This document shows, in pieces, positions 32,445 to 42,224 of a stretch of 61,327 nt of DNA. Source of the DNA: a virus. Numbering within the stretch: position 1 is the stretch's first letter; each line of letters opens with the position of its first letter. The DNA lies in IMG/VR virus record IMGVR_UViG_3300009503_000003, positions 1 through 61,327 of that record; one strand, 5' to 3'. Made by a program: the position numbers and the translations under genes. The notes under the pieces were generated by a model. It had not been told where the DNA came from. It worked only from the letters and a program-made list of their open reading frames with translations, and made no database searches.

Positions 32445-34226
32445 TCACAAAATTATATCCCCACTTGGATTTTCTTGCCCATTCCAGAAATATGGGTTAT
32501 ATACTAATATTTGTGTCCCTTTTGTGTATAAATACTGCTGTTTAATCCTTATAGTTGCTGGAGTTACATATTTAAATAAATGTTCTAAAATCGTTTTAGG
32601 AAAATAATTATAACTTGCAAAATACACAGAATCATCTGCAGGTTTGTTTTGAGTTAACCATATCACCTGCCCTTTAGGATAATTTATAAGAAAATCAACA
32701 TCTTGATAATAAAATTGATTTCCTTGATAAATTTTAACATTATTACCATAAGGGATATCTTCAATATATTCTACATACAAACTATCCCCAGCCGTTACAC
32801 TTACATATAAAGTTATAATATTACTTGCTATATCCCAATCATACCCATTTCCTCTTAAATTAATTCCATTAAGATAAACCCATACATTTTTTAAATTTGC
32901 TGAAGTATTCAATGTATATTGTGAATTATTTAATATTGCATATTCTTGCTTATACCAGTTATTACCCTGAGAATGATATTCTAAAATCAACGTATCCCCT
33001 TGTTTAGTAGCAGTTAAAATAGTTACTTTTGTACCATCAAAGGTATAACTAACATTTCTTGCTAACATTAAACCATTTAAATATACCCTTAAAGTAGAAG
33101 GAATACAGGGATAAGAAAGCGTATATTCCACAGGATTATTATCAGGTATAGTATATACTTCTTCTCGTTTGGATAAACTATCATCAAATTTATACCCTGT
33201 AATCCACAAAGTATCCCCATTAGCCAATTCTAACGAATTGGCTAATGTAATGGAATTGTTGTTTAAAGTATATAATGTAGAGGGGATATATAATCCATTT
33301 AAGTATACACTTATATAATTTTGAGAATATTCACCTGTAAAAGTATATGTTCTATTATTAGGGTCAATATCAAAACTTTCTCCCCAAAAATCATACTCAT
33401 TGTATATCACAGGAGCATATATATTTATCCAATCATTATCTAATGTATCTATATTGGAATTTCTTGTTCTTTTTACAGGAACATCCTGCCTATCAAATCC
33501 TTGATGTTTTATTTTTACTACATATGTAAATCCTTTTTGAATTAAAGAATTCACAGGATTATCCACATTGGAATCCCCTACCACAAAATCTTCAGATTCT
33601 TGCAAAGGCAATAAATTATCAATATCTATATCATAATTGGTTACCACTTTTATTATCCCCTTCACCCCTTGCAAACTGCTAGCAGTTTGCAAGGATTGGT
33701 TGGCGGCTATGAGGACTTTATGATAGAAATCATAATCCCAATCCGGTGGTTTAGGGAAATCAAAATAGCTACCATAATTATCAGTTAAAGCCCCTTCCCT
33801 TATCTTTTGAGAATAATAATCGCCTTCCATTAAAAATGTATCATTAAATAATTTCAAAGATTCTATTTTAGAATCTTTGAATAGTTGACTGATAATATAA
33901 ACAAATTCGTGTGCATACTTAGATGAAAATTTATTAGAATAAACAAGATTATTCCCGTTTTTGATTTTCAATTCAAAATCGCCATAAGGAATATCTTCTG
34001 AGAAAAATAAATATCCTTCATCATCAACCGTTACTGAGTATAGAAAATTATCATTTATGTATATATCTAAAGGTCTGTTAATTTCTGAAGGCAAATAGAA
34101 AAAGAACAAAGAATCTTTTTTGTATGGAATTACAGAACTATCTTTTGGGTATAAAATATCACTAGGTAATGCAGTTACTAATTCTGCAAAATTATCATAA
34201 TGATTTGAATAAATTCCACTTAGCAT
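32445..34226 (-). CDS. Baseplate/tail protein with three beta-sandwich modules, 593 aa
   Basis: The N-terminal 220 residues resemble a P2 gpI-like baseplate-fibre adaptor by position. Residues 280-530 contain three copies of the module also found at fibre ends (ISVYLNGLYIPSTLYTL, LRVYLNGLMLARNVSYTF, VWVYLNGINLRGNGYDW). Its start shares bases with the FN3 gene stop (TAATG). Two strong hairpins and a 28-bp palindrome lie in the coding sequence. Probably links the baseplate to fibres. Confidence 0.75.
   Translation of the reverse strand: MLSGIYSNHYDNFAELVTALPSDILYPKDSSVIPYKKDSLFFFYLPSEINRPLDIYINDNFLYSVTVDDEGYLFFSEDIPYGDFELKIKNGNNLVYSNKFSSKYAHEFVYIISQLFKDSKIESLKLFNDTFLMEGDYYSQKIREGALTDNYGSYFDFPKPPDWDYDFYHKVLIAANQSLQTASSLQGVKGIIKVVTNYDIDIDNLLPLQESEDFVVGDSNVDNPVNSLIQKGFTYVVKIKHQGFDRQDVPVKRTRNSNIDTLDNDWINIYAPVIYNEYDFWGESFDIDPNNRTYTFTGEYSQNYISVYLNGLYIPSTLYTLNNNSITLANSLELANGDTLWITGYKFDDSLSKREEVYTIPDNNPVEYTLSYPCIPSTLRVYLNGLMLARNVSYTFDGTKVTILTATKQGDTLILEYHSQGNNWYKQEYAILNNSQYTLNTSANLKNVWVYLNGINLRGNGYDWDIASNIITLYVSVTAGDSLYVEYIEDIPYGNNVKIYQGNQFYYQDVDFLINYPKGQVIWLTQNKPADDSVYFASYNYFPKTILEHLFKYVTPATIRIKQQYLYTKGTQILVYNPYFWNGQENPSGDIIL
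33218..33247. repeat. Perfect 13-bp inverted repeat, intragenic
   Basis: Arms cattagccaattc and gaattggctaatg around taac, in the 593-aa gene, where the two arms encode adjacent LAN-type residues. Confidence 0.9.
33667..33694. repeat. 28-bp perfect palindrome, intragenic
   Basis: No loop at all: arms cctTGCAAACTGCT and AGCAGTTTGCAagg meet at 33680/33681. Inside the 593-aa gene. Such uninterrupted palindromes are normally unstable in bacteria. Confidence 0.93.
33853..33881. repeat. Perfect 12-bp inverted repeat, intragenic
   Basis: Arms ttcaaagattct and agaatctttgaa around atttt, in the 593-aa gene. Confidence 0.88.
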
Positions 34227-34465
34227 TAGATTTGTTCTTCTCCTATTAAAGTTTCACCATTATTACTGTCTATTGCTATTACTTTAAAAGTATATAATTT
34301 ATATTGATTTAAATTATCATATTTAAAATAATTTTTATAAGTGTAAAAGGCAAGGGTAAAATTATATCCATTGTCGGATAACATTATTTTGTATTCCACT
34401 GCCCCTTGCACTGGCTCCCAATAAGCTATTACTGATGCTTTGTCTTCATTGCGAGTTATTATCAT
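34226..34465 (-). CDS. Fibronectin type III domain protein, 79 aa
   Basis: A single FN3-like domain: ASVIAYWEPVQGAVEYKIML, then YKLYTFKVIAIDSNNGET. It overlaps both neighbours by stop/start bases. FN3 domains are common on phage tails, where they may bind carbohydrates or help assembly. Confidence 0.8.
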   Translation of the reverse strand: MIITRNEDKASVIAYWEPVQGAVEYKIMLSDNGYNFTLAFYTYKNYFKYDNLNQYKLYTFKVIAIDSNNGETLIGEEQI

Positions 34466-35946
34466 TGTATCAGAATCTCCCCGAGTACCAAATACTCAAA
34501 TTGAGTTATATCAATCCTATCCACTACTTCCGATTGGCCAGAAACATTAAATTTCAGTAATGGGATTTCTACGCTTTGAACCCCTGGCGTATTCTCTATA
34601 ATATTTATAATATCACTTTGAGTTATCCCTTCCCCAAATTTTAAATCATTTATATATCCGTTTACTCTACCAATAATATCATTTACCACGGTAGTTTTAC
34701 TATAACTTGATAATACATTAACCTTTGCATTTATATCTATTTTTACTTCTTCCCCCATCTTGACAGCCACGCTGTCTTTTACATTCCCCATTAAAGGTAA
34801 ATAATCATCTTGATATAATAAATCTTTTATTTGCTGCATGATATAATTGGTAACATAAGTAACAGTAAATTCTGTATTAGGATCTGGTGGGTTAATAAAT
34901 ACTATTTTATCCTTTGCTATGGTAGAATTTTTAGATATTGCATTAGTGTCAAACTGCAACACAAAATCAGTATTCTCTATAAAACTATATTGTACCCCAC
35001 CACGTATTCCTGATATTTGGATAATATCTAATACCGGTTGTTTGCTTAAAATATATGGTTCTGTGGTATTATATGTAAATGTTTCTGCTTCTAATGTAGG
35101 ACTATTTTCCTTTACATAGATATCTACTACCCCGCCTTTGCCTTCATTTCTAATCATTTCGGGGTCATTAGAAGTAATTACAATGATATCATTAACATAA
35201 ATATTATTTGTTATTAACGCCTTCAACCCGTTCTTTGTGGCTATATTAACCCCTGCATATGTCGTTTTTATCCTATCCGCAAAATCAGTATAACTTTCTA
35301 TATCCTTACCATTATTTATAGCCACTAAATTGATTACCCCTTCAAATCCATTAGGTGGGTTCTGCCCAAAAAATATCAATGCCCGCTCGGCAACATTATA
35401 ATTTGAACCGGAATTTACTGCCTGTATCGGCACTAAAACCGCATATTTCTGCAAAACAGGGTTATAATATTGGTTAATATTAGCTACCATTAAAACTGTA
35501 GTTTGCGTAACTTTATAAATCACTCCATAAGAAGTCTGAATTTCAGTATTAACAGGGACTGTTAAATCATTTGAAGGTACTCCAGATACATAAAAATAGG
35601 CAAAACCATTGGCGTAAGTAGCCGCTTTTCTGGTTAAATTCAAACTATTCCCTATCCTGTCTATGCTCTGCTGCAATAATGTTATTACATCCACAGGACT
35701 AATATTCAACGCTTCAGCTAATCTAGCAATTAAATCTGTATTATCCATGGCTTCTACAATCAATGAAACCGATTGGGAAATAGAAGTTAATTCCAGAAGC
35801 GCGGCGTTATACGATAATGCCGCTGCGGAAGGGTATACAAAAACATCCCGGGTAGTTGAACCTACAGAAACATCTAAGTTAGGATTGTATTTCTTTATTT
35901 CATTAACTAGTAAATCTATGTATTGCTGCTGTGTGAAAAATGCCAT
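34462..35946 (-). CDS. Baseplate J-like wedge protein
   Basis: 494 aa, started at the ATG at 35946 after ggagggg. The pattern (N-terminal DVSVGSTTRDVFVYPSAA, a central GSNYNVAERALIFFG, and C-terminal NGYINDLKFGEGITQSDIINIIENTPGVQSV) is that of baseplate J / T4 gp6-type proteins, which form the baseplate wedge. Located just after the gp25-like gene, as in other contractile systems. Confidence 0.9.
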   Translation of the reverse strand: MAFFTQQQYIDLLVNEIKKYNPNLDVSVGSTTRDVFVYPSAAALSYNAALLELTSISQSVSLIVEAMDNTDLIARLAEALNISPVDVITLLQQSIDRIGNSLNLTRKAATYANGFAYFYVSGVPSNDLTVPVNTEIQTSYGVIYKVTQTTVLMVANINQYYNPVLQKYAVLVPIQAVNSGSNYNVAERALIFFGQNPPNGFEGVINLVAINNGKDIESYTDFADRIKTTYAGVNIATKNGLKALITNNIYVNDIIVITSNDPEMIRNEGKGGVVDIYVKENSPTLEAETFTYNTTEPYILSKQPVLDIIQISGIRGGVQYSFIENTDFVLQFDTNAISKNSTIAKDKIVFINPPDPNTEFTVTYVTNYIMQQIKDLLYQDDYLPLMGNVKDSVAVKMGEEVKIDINAKVNVLSSYSKTTVVNDIIGRVNGYINDLKFGEGITQSDIINIIENTPGVQSVEIPLLKFNVSGQSEVVDRIDITQFEYLVLGEILIQ

Positions 35947-35947
35947 C

Positions 35948-36400
35948 TTATGCCCCTCCAATCATTACCGTGAAAGTATTTTTCCCAATGACTAAAGTCA
36001 TAGCCACTTCTAATGTGCTAGCCTTTTGCTCTATAGTAATATCTTTTATCTCGCTTATAGTATATATAGGAACTTCTGTAGCATCCAGGTGAGCTTTCAT
36101 ATATGTAGTTACTATATTTGTTTCATTATCTTTTATATAATCATTAACAAAATTCATAGCAGAATTAATAAATGAACGAATATATATGAGTAATTCATCA
36201 GAATATCTTTGATTAATTAAATCTAACATTCTAGTAGAATTACTCCCCCCATCAACAAGCGGTATTTGAAAAGGTTTTGTCACTAAACATCTTATGAACC
36301 TATCAACTAGAATTTTGGGATCAGTATAATCCGAAGTAGCTATGTCATTGTCGGATATCCCTATATCAAAAGATTCTGAATTGTAGGTTATGGTTTCCAT
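35948..36400 (-). CDS. gp25-like baseplate wedge protein
   Basis: 150 aa from the ATG at 36400 (ETITYNSESFDIGISDN). Length, central helix-rich region (LVDRFIRCLVTKPFQIPLVD) and C-terminal strands (IEQKASTLEVAMTLVIGKN) fit the gp25/gpW family, and it directly precedes baseplate J. The EPR motif typical of gp25 is not clearly present, so this rests on length and synteny. Confidence 0.65.
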   Translation of the reverse strand: METITYNSESFDIGISDNDIATSDYTDPKILVDRFIRCLVTKPFQIPLVDGGSNSTRMLDLINQRYSDELLIYIRSFINSAMNFVNDYIKDNETNIVTTYMKAHLDATEVPIYTISEIKDITIEQKASTLEVAMTLVIGKNTFTVMIGGA

Positions 36401-36402
36401 GT

Positions 36403-36804
36403 TCAAAGTTCCTGTATCACTTTATCAATATATTCTATGTTTTTGCTTAAATTATCAATTTCACGAGTGCAACGCATAAAGTCGCCCTCTATATATATAC
36501 CCGTTATATTGTAAAATTTTTTTATACTCTCATATGTTTGGGTATATTTACTTGCATTCAAAAATAATTGATCCGATTCAACAGAACTCTCTCCCCCTTT
36601 TTTTATGTAATTATTTGCATTTAAGATGTAAGGTTTCTTGTACTCCACCGGTTTATAGGCGCCTGTATACATCCCAAGCGGTACTTTAACCGCTGAAATA
36701 ATTACAGCTTGATTGACTAATCGGGTTTTATATACTGTCAATAATTGCCTTATTGATAGCAATAAATTTTTCAATGTTGCTTTTTCTGCATTAGATAAAT
36801 TCAT
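36403..36804 (-). CDS. Hypothetical baseplate-region protein, 133 aa
   Basis: Starts inside the previous stop. Helical N-terminus (AEKATLKNLLLSIRQLLTVYK) and C-terminus (REIDNLSKNIEYIDKVIQEL). Lies between the spike and the gp25-like gene, so likely a baseplate component. No family recognised. Confidence 0.7.
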   Translation of the reverse strand: MNLSNAEKATLKNLLLSIRQLLTVYKTRLVNQAVIISAVKVPLGMYTGAYKPVEYKKPYILNANNYIKKGGESSVESDQLFLNASKYTQTYESIKKFYNITGIYIEGDFMRCTREIDNLSKNIEYIDKVIQEL

Positions 36805-38102
36805 GTCAAACTCACCTTTATTTTAGGGGTAATCATCAGCTGTCCCCACAACGCCGGCCCACTGCCGGCAGTTGGGGCGACGACAACAAAATGGGTAGGA
36901 TTATCCCCAACCTCCACCATAGTAGTAGGTTTAATCTTAACCCCTGATTTATCTATAACTAATTTATTACCATCCACATCTATAGTTACTTCTTTAGCTT
37001 TTATATTAATTTTATCAGTATTTAAAGTAGCGTTAGATTCATCTAAACTTAAAGAAGTCTTATCCACCTCAATAGAATATTCAGATGTGGTTCCACTTAA
37101 TTTTACTTTATCTCCTATTTCAATAGAATAAATTAATTCTGATGTATCCTTACTTTTTGTAAGGATTAAGCTATATGAATCCTTGGATATATTTTCAGCT
37201 ATATTATCTATTACTTTAGTATAATAGTTTGCAGATATATCTATATTATTAGCAGTTACACTATAATTAGTATAATAAGTATTACTTTCCTCTATATTCT
37301 TATATTCTTCCACTGCTTGCACATTAACATTAGTAGAATTTAAATTTAGATCGGTTGTATTTACAGATAATTCCCCCTCTTTGCCTACTATAGTTCCATT
37401 AGGGAATTTAAGAATTAACTCATTATCTTTAGATAACTTTACATAGCAATCTTCACTTTGAATACTATTACCCCTAGAAAGTAAACAATCCCCATTTTCA
37501 GTTTCATACAAAGAAGAAGTTTTCCCTAAAATTTCATAAGTAGTACCATATAATTTTAAACTTCCATCGTGCAAAAGCCATACTATCGCGGAAGAATTGG
37601 TATTTGATAATATAGCATCCCCAAAATGTTTTAACAATAACCAGGAACCGTATTCCCTTTTAAATCTATTAGGAGTATCATTTATATCTACAAAGGGATC
37701 TTCTTTATATTTACCTAACGCTGTAAATAGTATATCCCCCGATTCTACTAATGATAATAAAGGGAAATTTCTAGATAGATTAACATTTAATCCTGTAGAC
37801 CCTAATATAGTTAAATCGTCATTTAACACACTAATTATAGCTACCTTATCTATATTAGGAAACCTTCCTAATAACACAAAAGAGCCTGTATTTATCAATC
37901 TTCCTTTTGTAGGCGCTTTTTCTGGCGGAGTATCTTCTAAAGGAGATTCTTTTATATAAGGTTCCAGAGGGCCTATAACAATAGATGAAGAAGTAACAAA
38001 CGGCACTTTTTGATATATAATCCCTATAGAATTCTGGACATCTGCAGCTAATTCGTCCGGGTAATATCTTATTACTTGCCCTATCTCAAAGACTAAATTC
38101 AT
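36801..38102 (-). CDS. Baseplate central spike protein (gp5/gpV-like)
   Basis: 433 aa. The N-terminal 150 residues are a beta-barrel with a GRLINTGSFVLLGRFPNIDKV-type stretch (OB-like). Residues 180-400 are short repeating strands (LSVNTTDLNLNSTNVNVQAV, KINIKAKEVTIDVDGNKL), as in the triple beta-helix of membrane-piercing spikes. Directly follows the hub gene and overlaps its end by 17 bases. No lysozyme domain is visible. Confidence 0.8.
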   Translation of the reverse strand: MNLVFEIGQVIRYYPDELAADVQNSIGIIYQKVPFVTSSSIVIGPLEPYIKESPLEDTPPEKAPTKGRLINTGSFVLLGRFPNIDKVAIISVLNDDLTILGSTGLNVNLSRNFPLLSLVESGDILFTALGKYKEDPFVDINDTPNRFKREYGSWLLLKHFGDAILSNTNSSAIVWLLHDGSLKLYGTTYEILGKTSSLYETENGDCLLSRGNSIQSEDCYVKLSKDNELILKFPNGTIVGKEGELSVNTTDLNLNSTNVNVQAVEEYKNIEESNTYYTNYSVTANNIDISANYYTKVIDNIAENISKDSYSLILTKSKDTSELIYSIEIGDKVKLSGTTSEYSIEVDKTSLSLDESNATLNTDKINIKAKEVTIDVDGNKLVIDKSGVKIKPTTMVEVGDNPTHFVVVAPTAGSGPALWGQLMITPKIKVSLT

Positions 38103-41100
38103 TTGTTCTTACCTCATTGAGATTTAATACCTTGCCAGAATATACATCAGCAAAATCTGTATTTTTACCTGTACCTGTTTCCCAAGTAGCATAATTAAAT
38201 GCATATAAATTTTTTACTTCTTTTTTAAAAATTTCAAATTCTTTATCTAAATATACAAAATTCCATACTAATAATAGACTATTATCATTATCTATTGAAT
38301 TAAATCTTCTCAACGAATAAAAATTTTGCATATTCTCTTCAAATTCTTTTAATGTATCTCCATACTTAGAATCCTCATATTCTATAAATCTCTCAATATT
38401 TGTAAACTTAATTTCATTAGGTGCTTTTTCATAAAGAAACCATCTTCCACTGTATGGAATATCAATATTTAATTTACTTACTTCTATCTGTGACTCTTCC
38501 ATTTGTATACCTTCAGCAGTAGTTCCCCTAAATTGGATTTCACTAGGAATAACAAATATTACTTTATAAAATTCAAATTCTGTGTCCATAGGTTTTATTA
38601 CACTATAAATGCTATAATCTTTATAATAGTTAGCAAAGTTATAATTGGCATGTATTGCATTTTTATTAGTATAAAGTACTCTTCGAGTTAACATATCTTG
38701 AATGTCATATCCCTTAACCTTATCTGAAGACGTTGTTCTAAATATAAATATATTATATAAAAAATCATCATTAGTTATTTCAATAGATTTTTGAAAATCA
38801 AATCCTTTTAAAATATATCCTTCTTCTTTAGAATTCCCTTCTTTCCATATGGCATAATAAGAAGGCTTAGGAAGTTTATTCAATGGATAACATGCTATAA
38901 ACCCAAAAGATCGTGCAATTCTATCAAAATTAGAATCTCCTGTATTACTTTTAACAGTAATCCAAAATACCTTGTTAGTCAAAACAGTTGCTGGTTTTAA
39001 TTTTATATTTGTTAGTTTAGTTATATTAACTTCAATAGTGGAAAAATCAATTGTTACTTCTTTAAGCCTTTTTTCTACCTCTGCTATTTTTAGTTTATTA
39101 GCATCTATATAATCTCTAATTACTGCTTTAACAAAATTCTCAATACTTGGTTTAAAAAATTTATTATATTTTTCAAATGCGATTTCATAAGAAGTCTCTA
39201 ATGTTAATTTATCTAATATAGTCAAATAAGAAAGAAAATATTTATTTTTAGGTGTATTATCAAAAGCTTCTACCGTGCTTTCAAATTTTCCCCGTACAGC
39301 AAAAGGGTATAAAAAATCTTCAATATTTTCTGATGATACACTTGAATTTTCTAATACTTCCCTTTTATAATTATATTTGTAAGATAATTCTCCATTAGGT
39401 ATTATATAAAACCCATTTTCACTAATTTCTGAAGTAGTTATAGAAGAAGCTTTTTCTTTCTCCGCTGGAGTTTGCTTTTCTACCATTCCTTGAGCTTTAT
39501 CTACATTAAATTTAAAAGCTAAATTTAAAATGGTTTCAGTATCTGGTAACTTTTTAAATTCTATATATTTTTGATAAGTTGGTTTTGTAACAAAATTTTC
39601 TCCTTTTACTTGTTTAGCAATTATATTTGCTTTTCTAACATAAGTAAATGTCAAAGTTGTAGTAAATCCTTTAAAAGGAGCATAGGAAGATTGTTTCTGT
39701 TCTAAATATCCTACATACCCATATATCCTTTTTTCCACCCCTTCAAGAGTAGTATTAATTTCAGAATTAATCAATGGTTCTTTATATGAAGAATCAGTAG
39801 GAATAAAATACAGATAGCCTAATTTATATGGCTTATTATTTATAACTTCAATCTGTATAATTCTAGCGTTTTTATTCTTATTTGCTAATACTAAAGGAGA
39901 TAACGCTTCTGCTATAGCCGGATTAATACTTAAAGGATTGTTCATTGGCTCTACCGGCCGCATACCATATTTAGCTAACAGATAAGGATCAGTATAATGT
40001 CCTGTGTAAGTAGGCAAAGGTTGTCCATTTAATGGGAAATAAAATTGCATATCGCTTCTGGTTACTATAGAAGGATCTTTTTGATCATATGAGTAAGAAA
40101 TAATATTCTCTGGGATTATAATATAATCCGAATTTACATCTGTTATATCTTTATCTAATGTTATTCTATTATCTGTTTTAATTTCGGAATTATTTTTTTC
40201 TAAAAAATCATAAAATAAATCTATTTGGTTATATTTTGGGGTGCGCAATATAAGCACCCCTTGATCATTTTCAAAAAATTCACAAAAAGTGTTAATAACT
40301 ACTTCTCTTAGTATATCTAAAGGTGTTTTTAACACAGGGTAAAATAATCTGAACGCCTCTTGAATAGCTAATTCGTAAGGTGGAATATCTATACCGTCAT
40401 GGTATGCGGATATAAAAGAAAGATCTAATTTGCTAGTGGTATCTCTAGTTTCTATAAATTTTACTAAAATATATAATAAAGGAATATAAGTTATAAATTG
40501 AAAATTAACTTTATCTATATCTTGTTTTAATGGTATATCATAAGAAAAAGCATTACTCGCTGTAGGTATTTTAATTTTTAAAGTAGATTCTTTTTCTAAT
40601 AATTCATTAATATTTTCATTTGAACCATTTAAAAATATGGAGGATAATATATCTTCAAATATTGCTTTAGCTGACATTCTAGTAAATTTATTTTGAAAAA
40701 TATTTACATTCACATCTTGTAATTCTGTATTTTTTTCAAAAAGCTGAGATTGCCCTAAAGCAGTAGTATATATAGCTTTTTGCAATTCTAATATTTTATA
40801 TATTCCTTCGCATTGCAAGGATAAAGACATATATTCTAAAGCACTTTTTGATATTTTTAATTCAGAAATAAACCCAATAAACATTCTGTAATACCCATCA
40901 TCATCATAATATTCGCCAGGAAAAGGATCATATATTTTTGGATATTTTACTCTGATTTCTACAATATCATTTTCACTTATTAAAAGTTCATTAGTATCTT
41001 TATCATATAATTCATTTTTAATTTGTTCATATATGGAAGATCTTCTATCTATATTTATATTTATAGTGGCTTTATTAGAAGGTTGTTCTACTGAATTGGA

Positions 41101-41574
41101 ATGATTTATAGATAATACAAATTTAGTAATATCCTTTTTCTCTATTGTTATTTTTCCATTACTAATATTATCTATATTTTTTGTAAAATCTTCAATTAAA
41201 TTGTCTTTTAATGTATTTAAAAACTTCTTAATATATTCTTTTTTCTCCGCAGATTTATCTAACACACTTAAAAGCCATGGGAATGATTTATAATTTTCCT
41301 CAATATAAGAAGATAGCAAAGAATAATAATTTTTCACTGGATTATCTATATTATCTTTTAATTTTATTATTTTACTATCTTGACTAATTTCAACCTGTGA
41401 TTGGATACTAAATAAAGTAGAGAATAAAGGAATTACAGAATCGTTTTGGAATTTATATTTATCTATGTTTGTAAAAACTAATGATTCTAAGCTATACGCT
41501 TTTAATAGATTATACACATCTTTAAAATGATAAACATACACTTTGAAATTTAATTTAAATTCCTCTCTAATCAC
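38086..41574 (-). CDS. Baseplate hub-like protein, 1162 aa (GTG start)
   Basis: The start is GTG at 41574, overlapping the previous stop. Very large for a hub. Residues 150-290 (INIDRRSSIYEQ, DIVEIRVKYP, YYRMFIGFISELKIS, YMSLSLQCEGIYKILEL) show the gp27/gpD-type beta-barrel. Residues 395-470 (PLDILREVVINTFCEFFENDQGVL) also fit hub proteins. The C-terminal 600 residues are not recognised. Lies between tape-measure-side genes and the spike, the canonical hub place. Confidence 0.75.
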   Translation of the reverse strand: MIREEFKLNFKVYVYHFKDVYNLLKAYSLESLVFTNIDKYKFQNDSVIPLFSTLFSIQSQVEISQDSKIIKLKDNIDNPVKNYYSLLSSYIEENYKSFPWLLSVLDKSAEKKEYIKKFLNTLKDNLIEDFTKNIDNISNGKITIEKKDITKFVLSINHSNSVEQPSNKATININIDRRSSIYEQIKNELYDKDTNELLISENDIVEIRVKYPKIYDPFPGEYYDDDGYYRMFIGFISELKISKSALEYMSLSLQCEGIYKILELQKAIYTTALGQSQLFEKNTELQDVNVNIFQNKFTRMSAKAIFEDILSSIFLNGSNENINELLEKESTLKIKIPTASNAFSYDIPLKQDIDKVNFQFITYIPLLYILVKFIETRDTTSKLDLSFISAYHDGIDIPPYELAIQEAFRLFYPVLKTPLDILREVVINTFCEFFENDQGVLILRTPKYNQIDLFYDFLEKNNSEIKTDNRITLDKDITDVNSDYIIIPENIISYSYDQKDPSIVTRSDMQFYFPLNGQPLPTYTGHYTDPYLLAKYGMRPVEPMNNPLSINPAIAEALSPLVLANKNKNARIIQIEVINNKPYKLGYLYFIPTDSSYKEPLINSEINTTLEGVEKRIYGYVGYLEQKQSSYAPFKGFTTTLTFTYVRKANIIAKQVKGENFVTKPTYQKYIEFKKLPDTETILNLAFKFNVDKAQGMVEKQTPAEKEKASSITTSEISENGFYIIPNGELSYKYNYKREVLENSSVSSENIEDFLYPFAVRGKFESTVEAFDNTPKNKYFLSYLTILDKLTLETSYEIAFEKYNKFFKPSIENFVKAVIRDYIDANKLKIAEVEKRLKEVTIDFSTIEVNITKLTNIKLKPATVLTNKVFWITVKSNTGDSNFDRIARSFGFIACYPLNKLPKPSYYAIWKEGNSKEEGYILKGFDFQKSIEITNDDFLYNIFIFRTTSSDKVKGYDIQDMLTRRVLYTNKNAIHANYNFANYYKDYSIYSVIKPMDTEFEFYKVIFVIPSEIQFRGTTAEGIQMEESQIEVSKLNIDIPYSGRWFLYEKAPNEIKFTNIERFIEYEDSKYGDTLKEFEENMQNFYSLRRFNSIDNDNSLLLVWNFVYLDKEFEIFKKEVKNLYAFNYATWETGTGKNTDFADVYSGKVLNLNEVRTNEFSL

Positions 41575-42208
41575 CTAGGTACCCCCACAAATCAATCCCT
41601 ACAAATTCAACAGTATATGTAAAAGTAAATTGACTTTCAGTAGATTCTTCTATATCAAATCGTTTTATTATTCCTACTAATGCTATACTATTAGCTTCTG
41701 TAATTCTCCCTACAGTTATTAAAGATTTATGTTTATCTGTTGTATTTATTTTCTTATCTGTATCAAATAAATCTTCTTTAATCTTATTATATACTAAATC
41801 ACTATCTAAAATATCAACTTCTGAAATTATTCCTCCAAAATAATATGTACCTGTTATAACCAGCGTATTCGCTTTCACATACCAAGGCACTAATTCAAAT
41901 CCGTATAATCCATAAATTTCGCTGACATCTCTATTCATTCTGAAATCCACTTTATTTACATTAGGAAATTCTATTTTTTTAAGTTTATTCACTCCTTTAA
42001 ATGGATTAGCATCATAATCATAATACCTTTTTACAAATTTTGTTAAAGGTTCTTTTAATTTACTAAAATTAAACGTAGATATTTTGAATAATTCTGTTTT
42101 CAATTTTTCTTTCCCTAACTTTTCTTCTATTGCTGCAAAACTCTCTGCGGGATAATATAATACTCTCCGATCTTTTAATTCAGGAATTAAATATTGTGTT
42201 ATTCCCAT
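41567..42208 (-). CDS. Tail/baseplate protein after tape measure, 213 aa
   Basis: Shine-Dalgarno aggag. Mixed alpha/beta; residues 105-213 are strand-rich (NTLVITGTYYFGGIISEVDI, SQFTFTYTVEFVGIDLWGY). By position (between tape measure and hub) it is probably a tail-end initiator or hub accessory comparable to LysM-type baseplate proteins, but I see no LysM motif. Confidence 0.7.
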   Translation of the reverse strand: MGITQYLIPELKDRRVLYYPAESFAAIEEKLGKEKLKTELFKISTFNFSKLKEPLTKFVKRYYDYDANPFKGVNKLKKIEFPNVNKVDFRMNRDVSEIYGLYGFELVPWYVKANTLVITGTYYFGGIISEVDILDSDLVYNKIKEDLFDTDKKINTTDKHKSLITVGRITEANSIALVGIIKRFDIEESTESQFTFTYTVEFVGIDLWGYLGD

Positions 42209-42224
42209 CTATTACTCCTATTTA

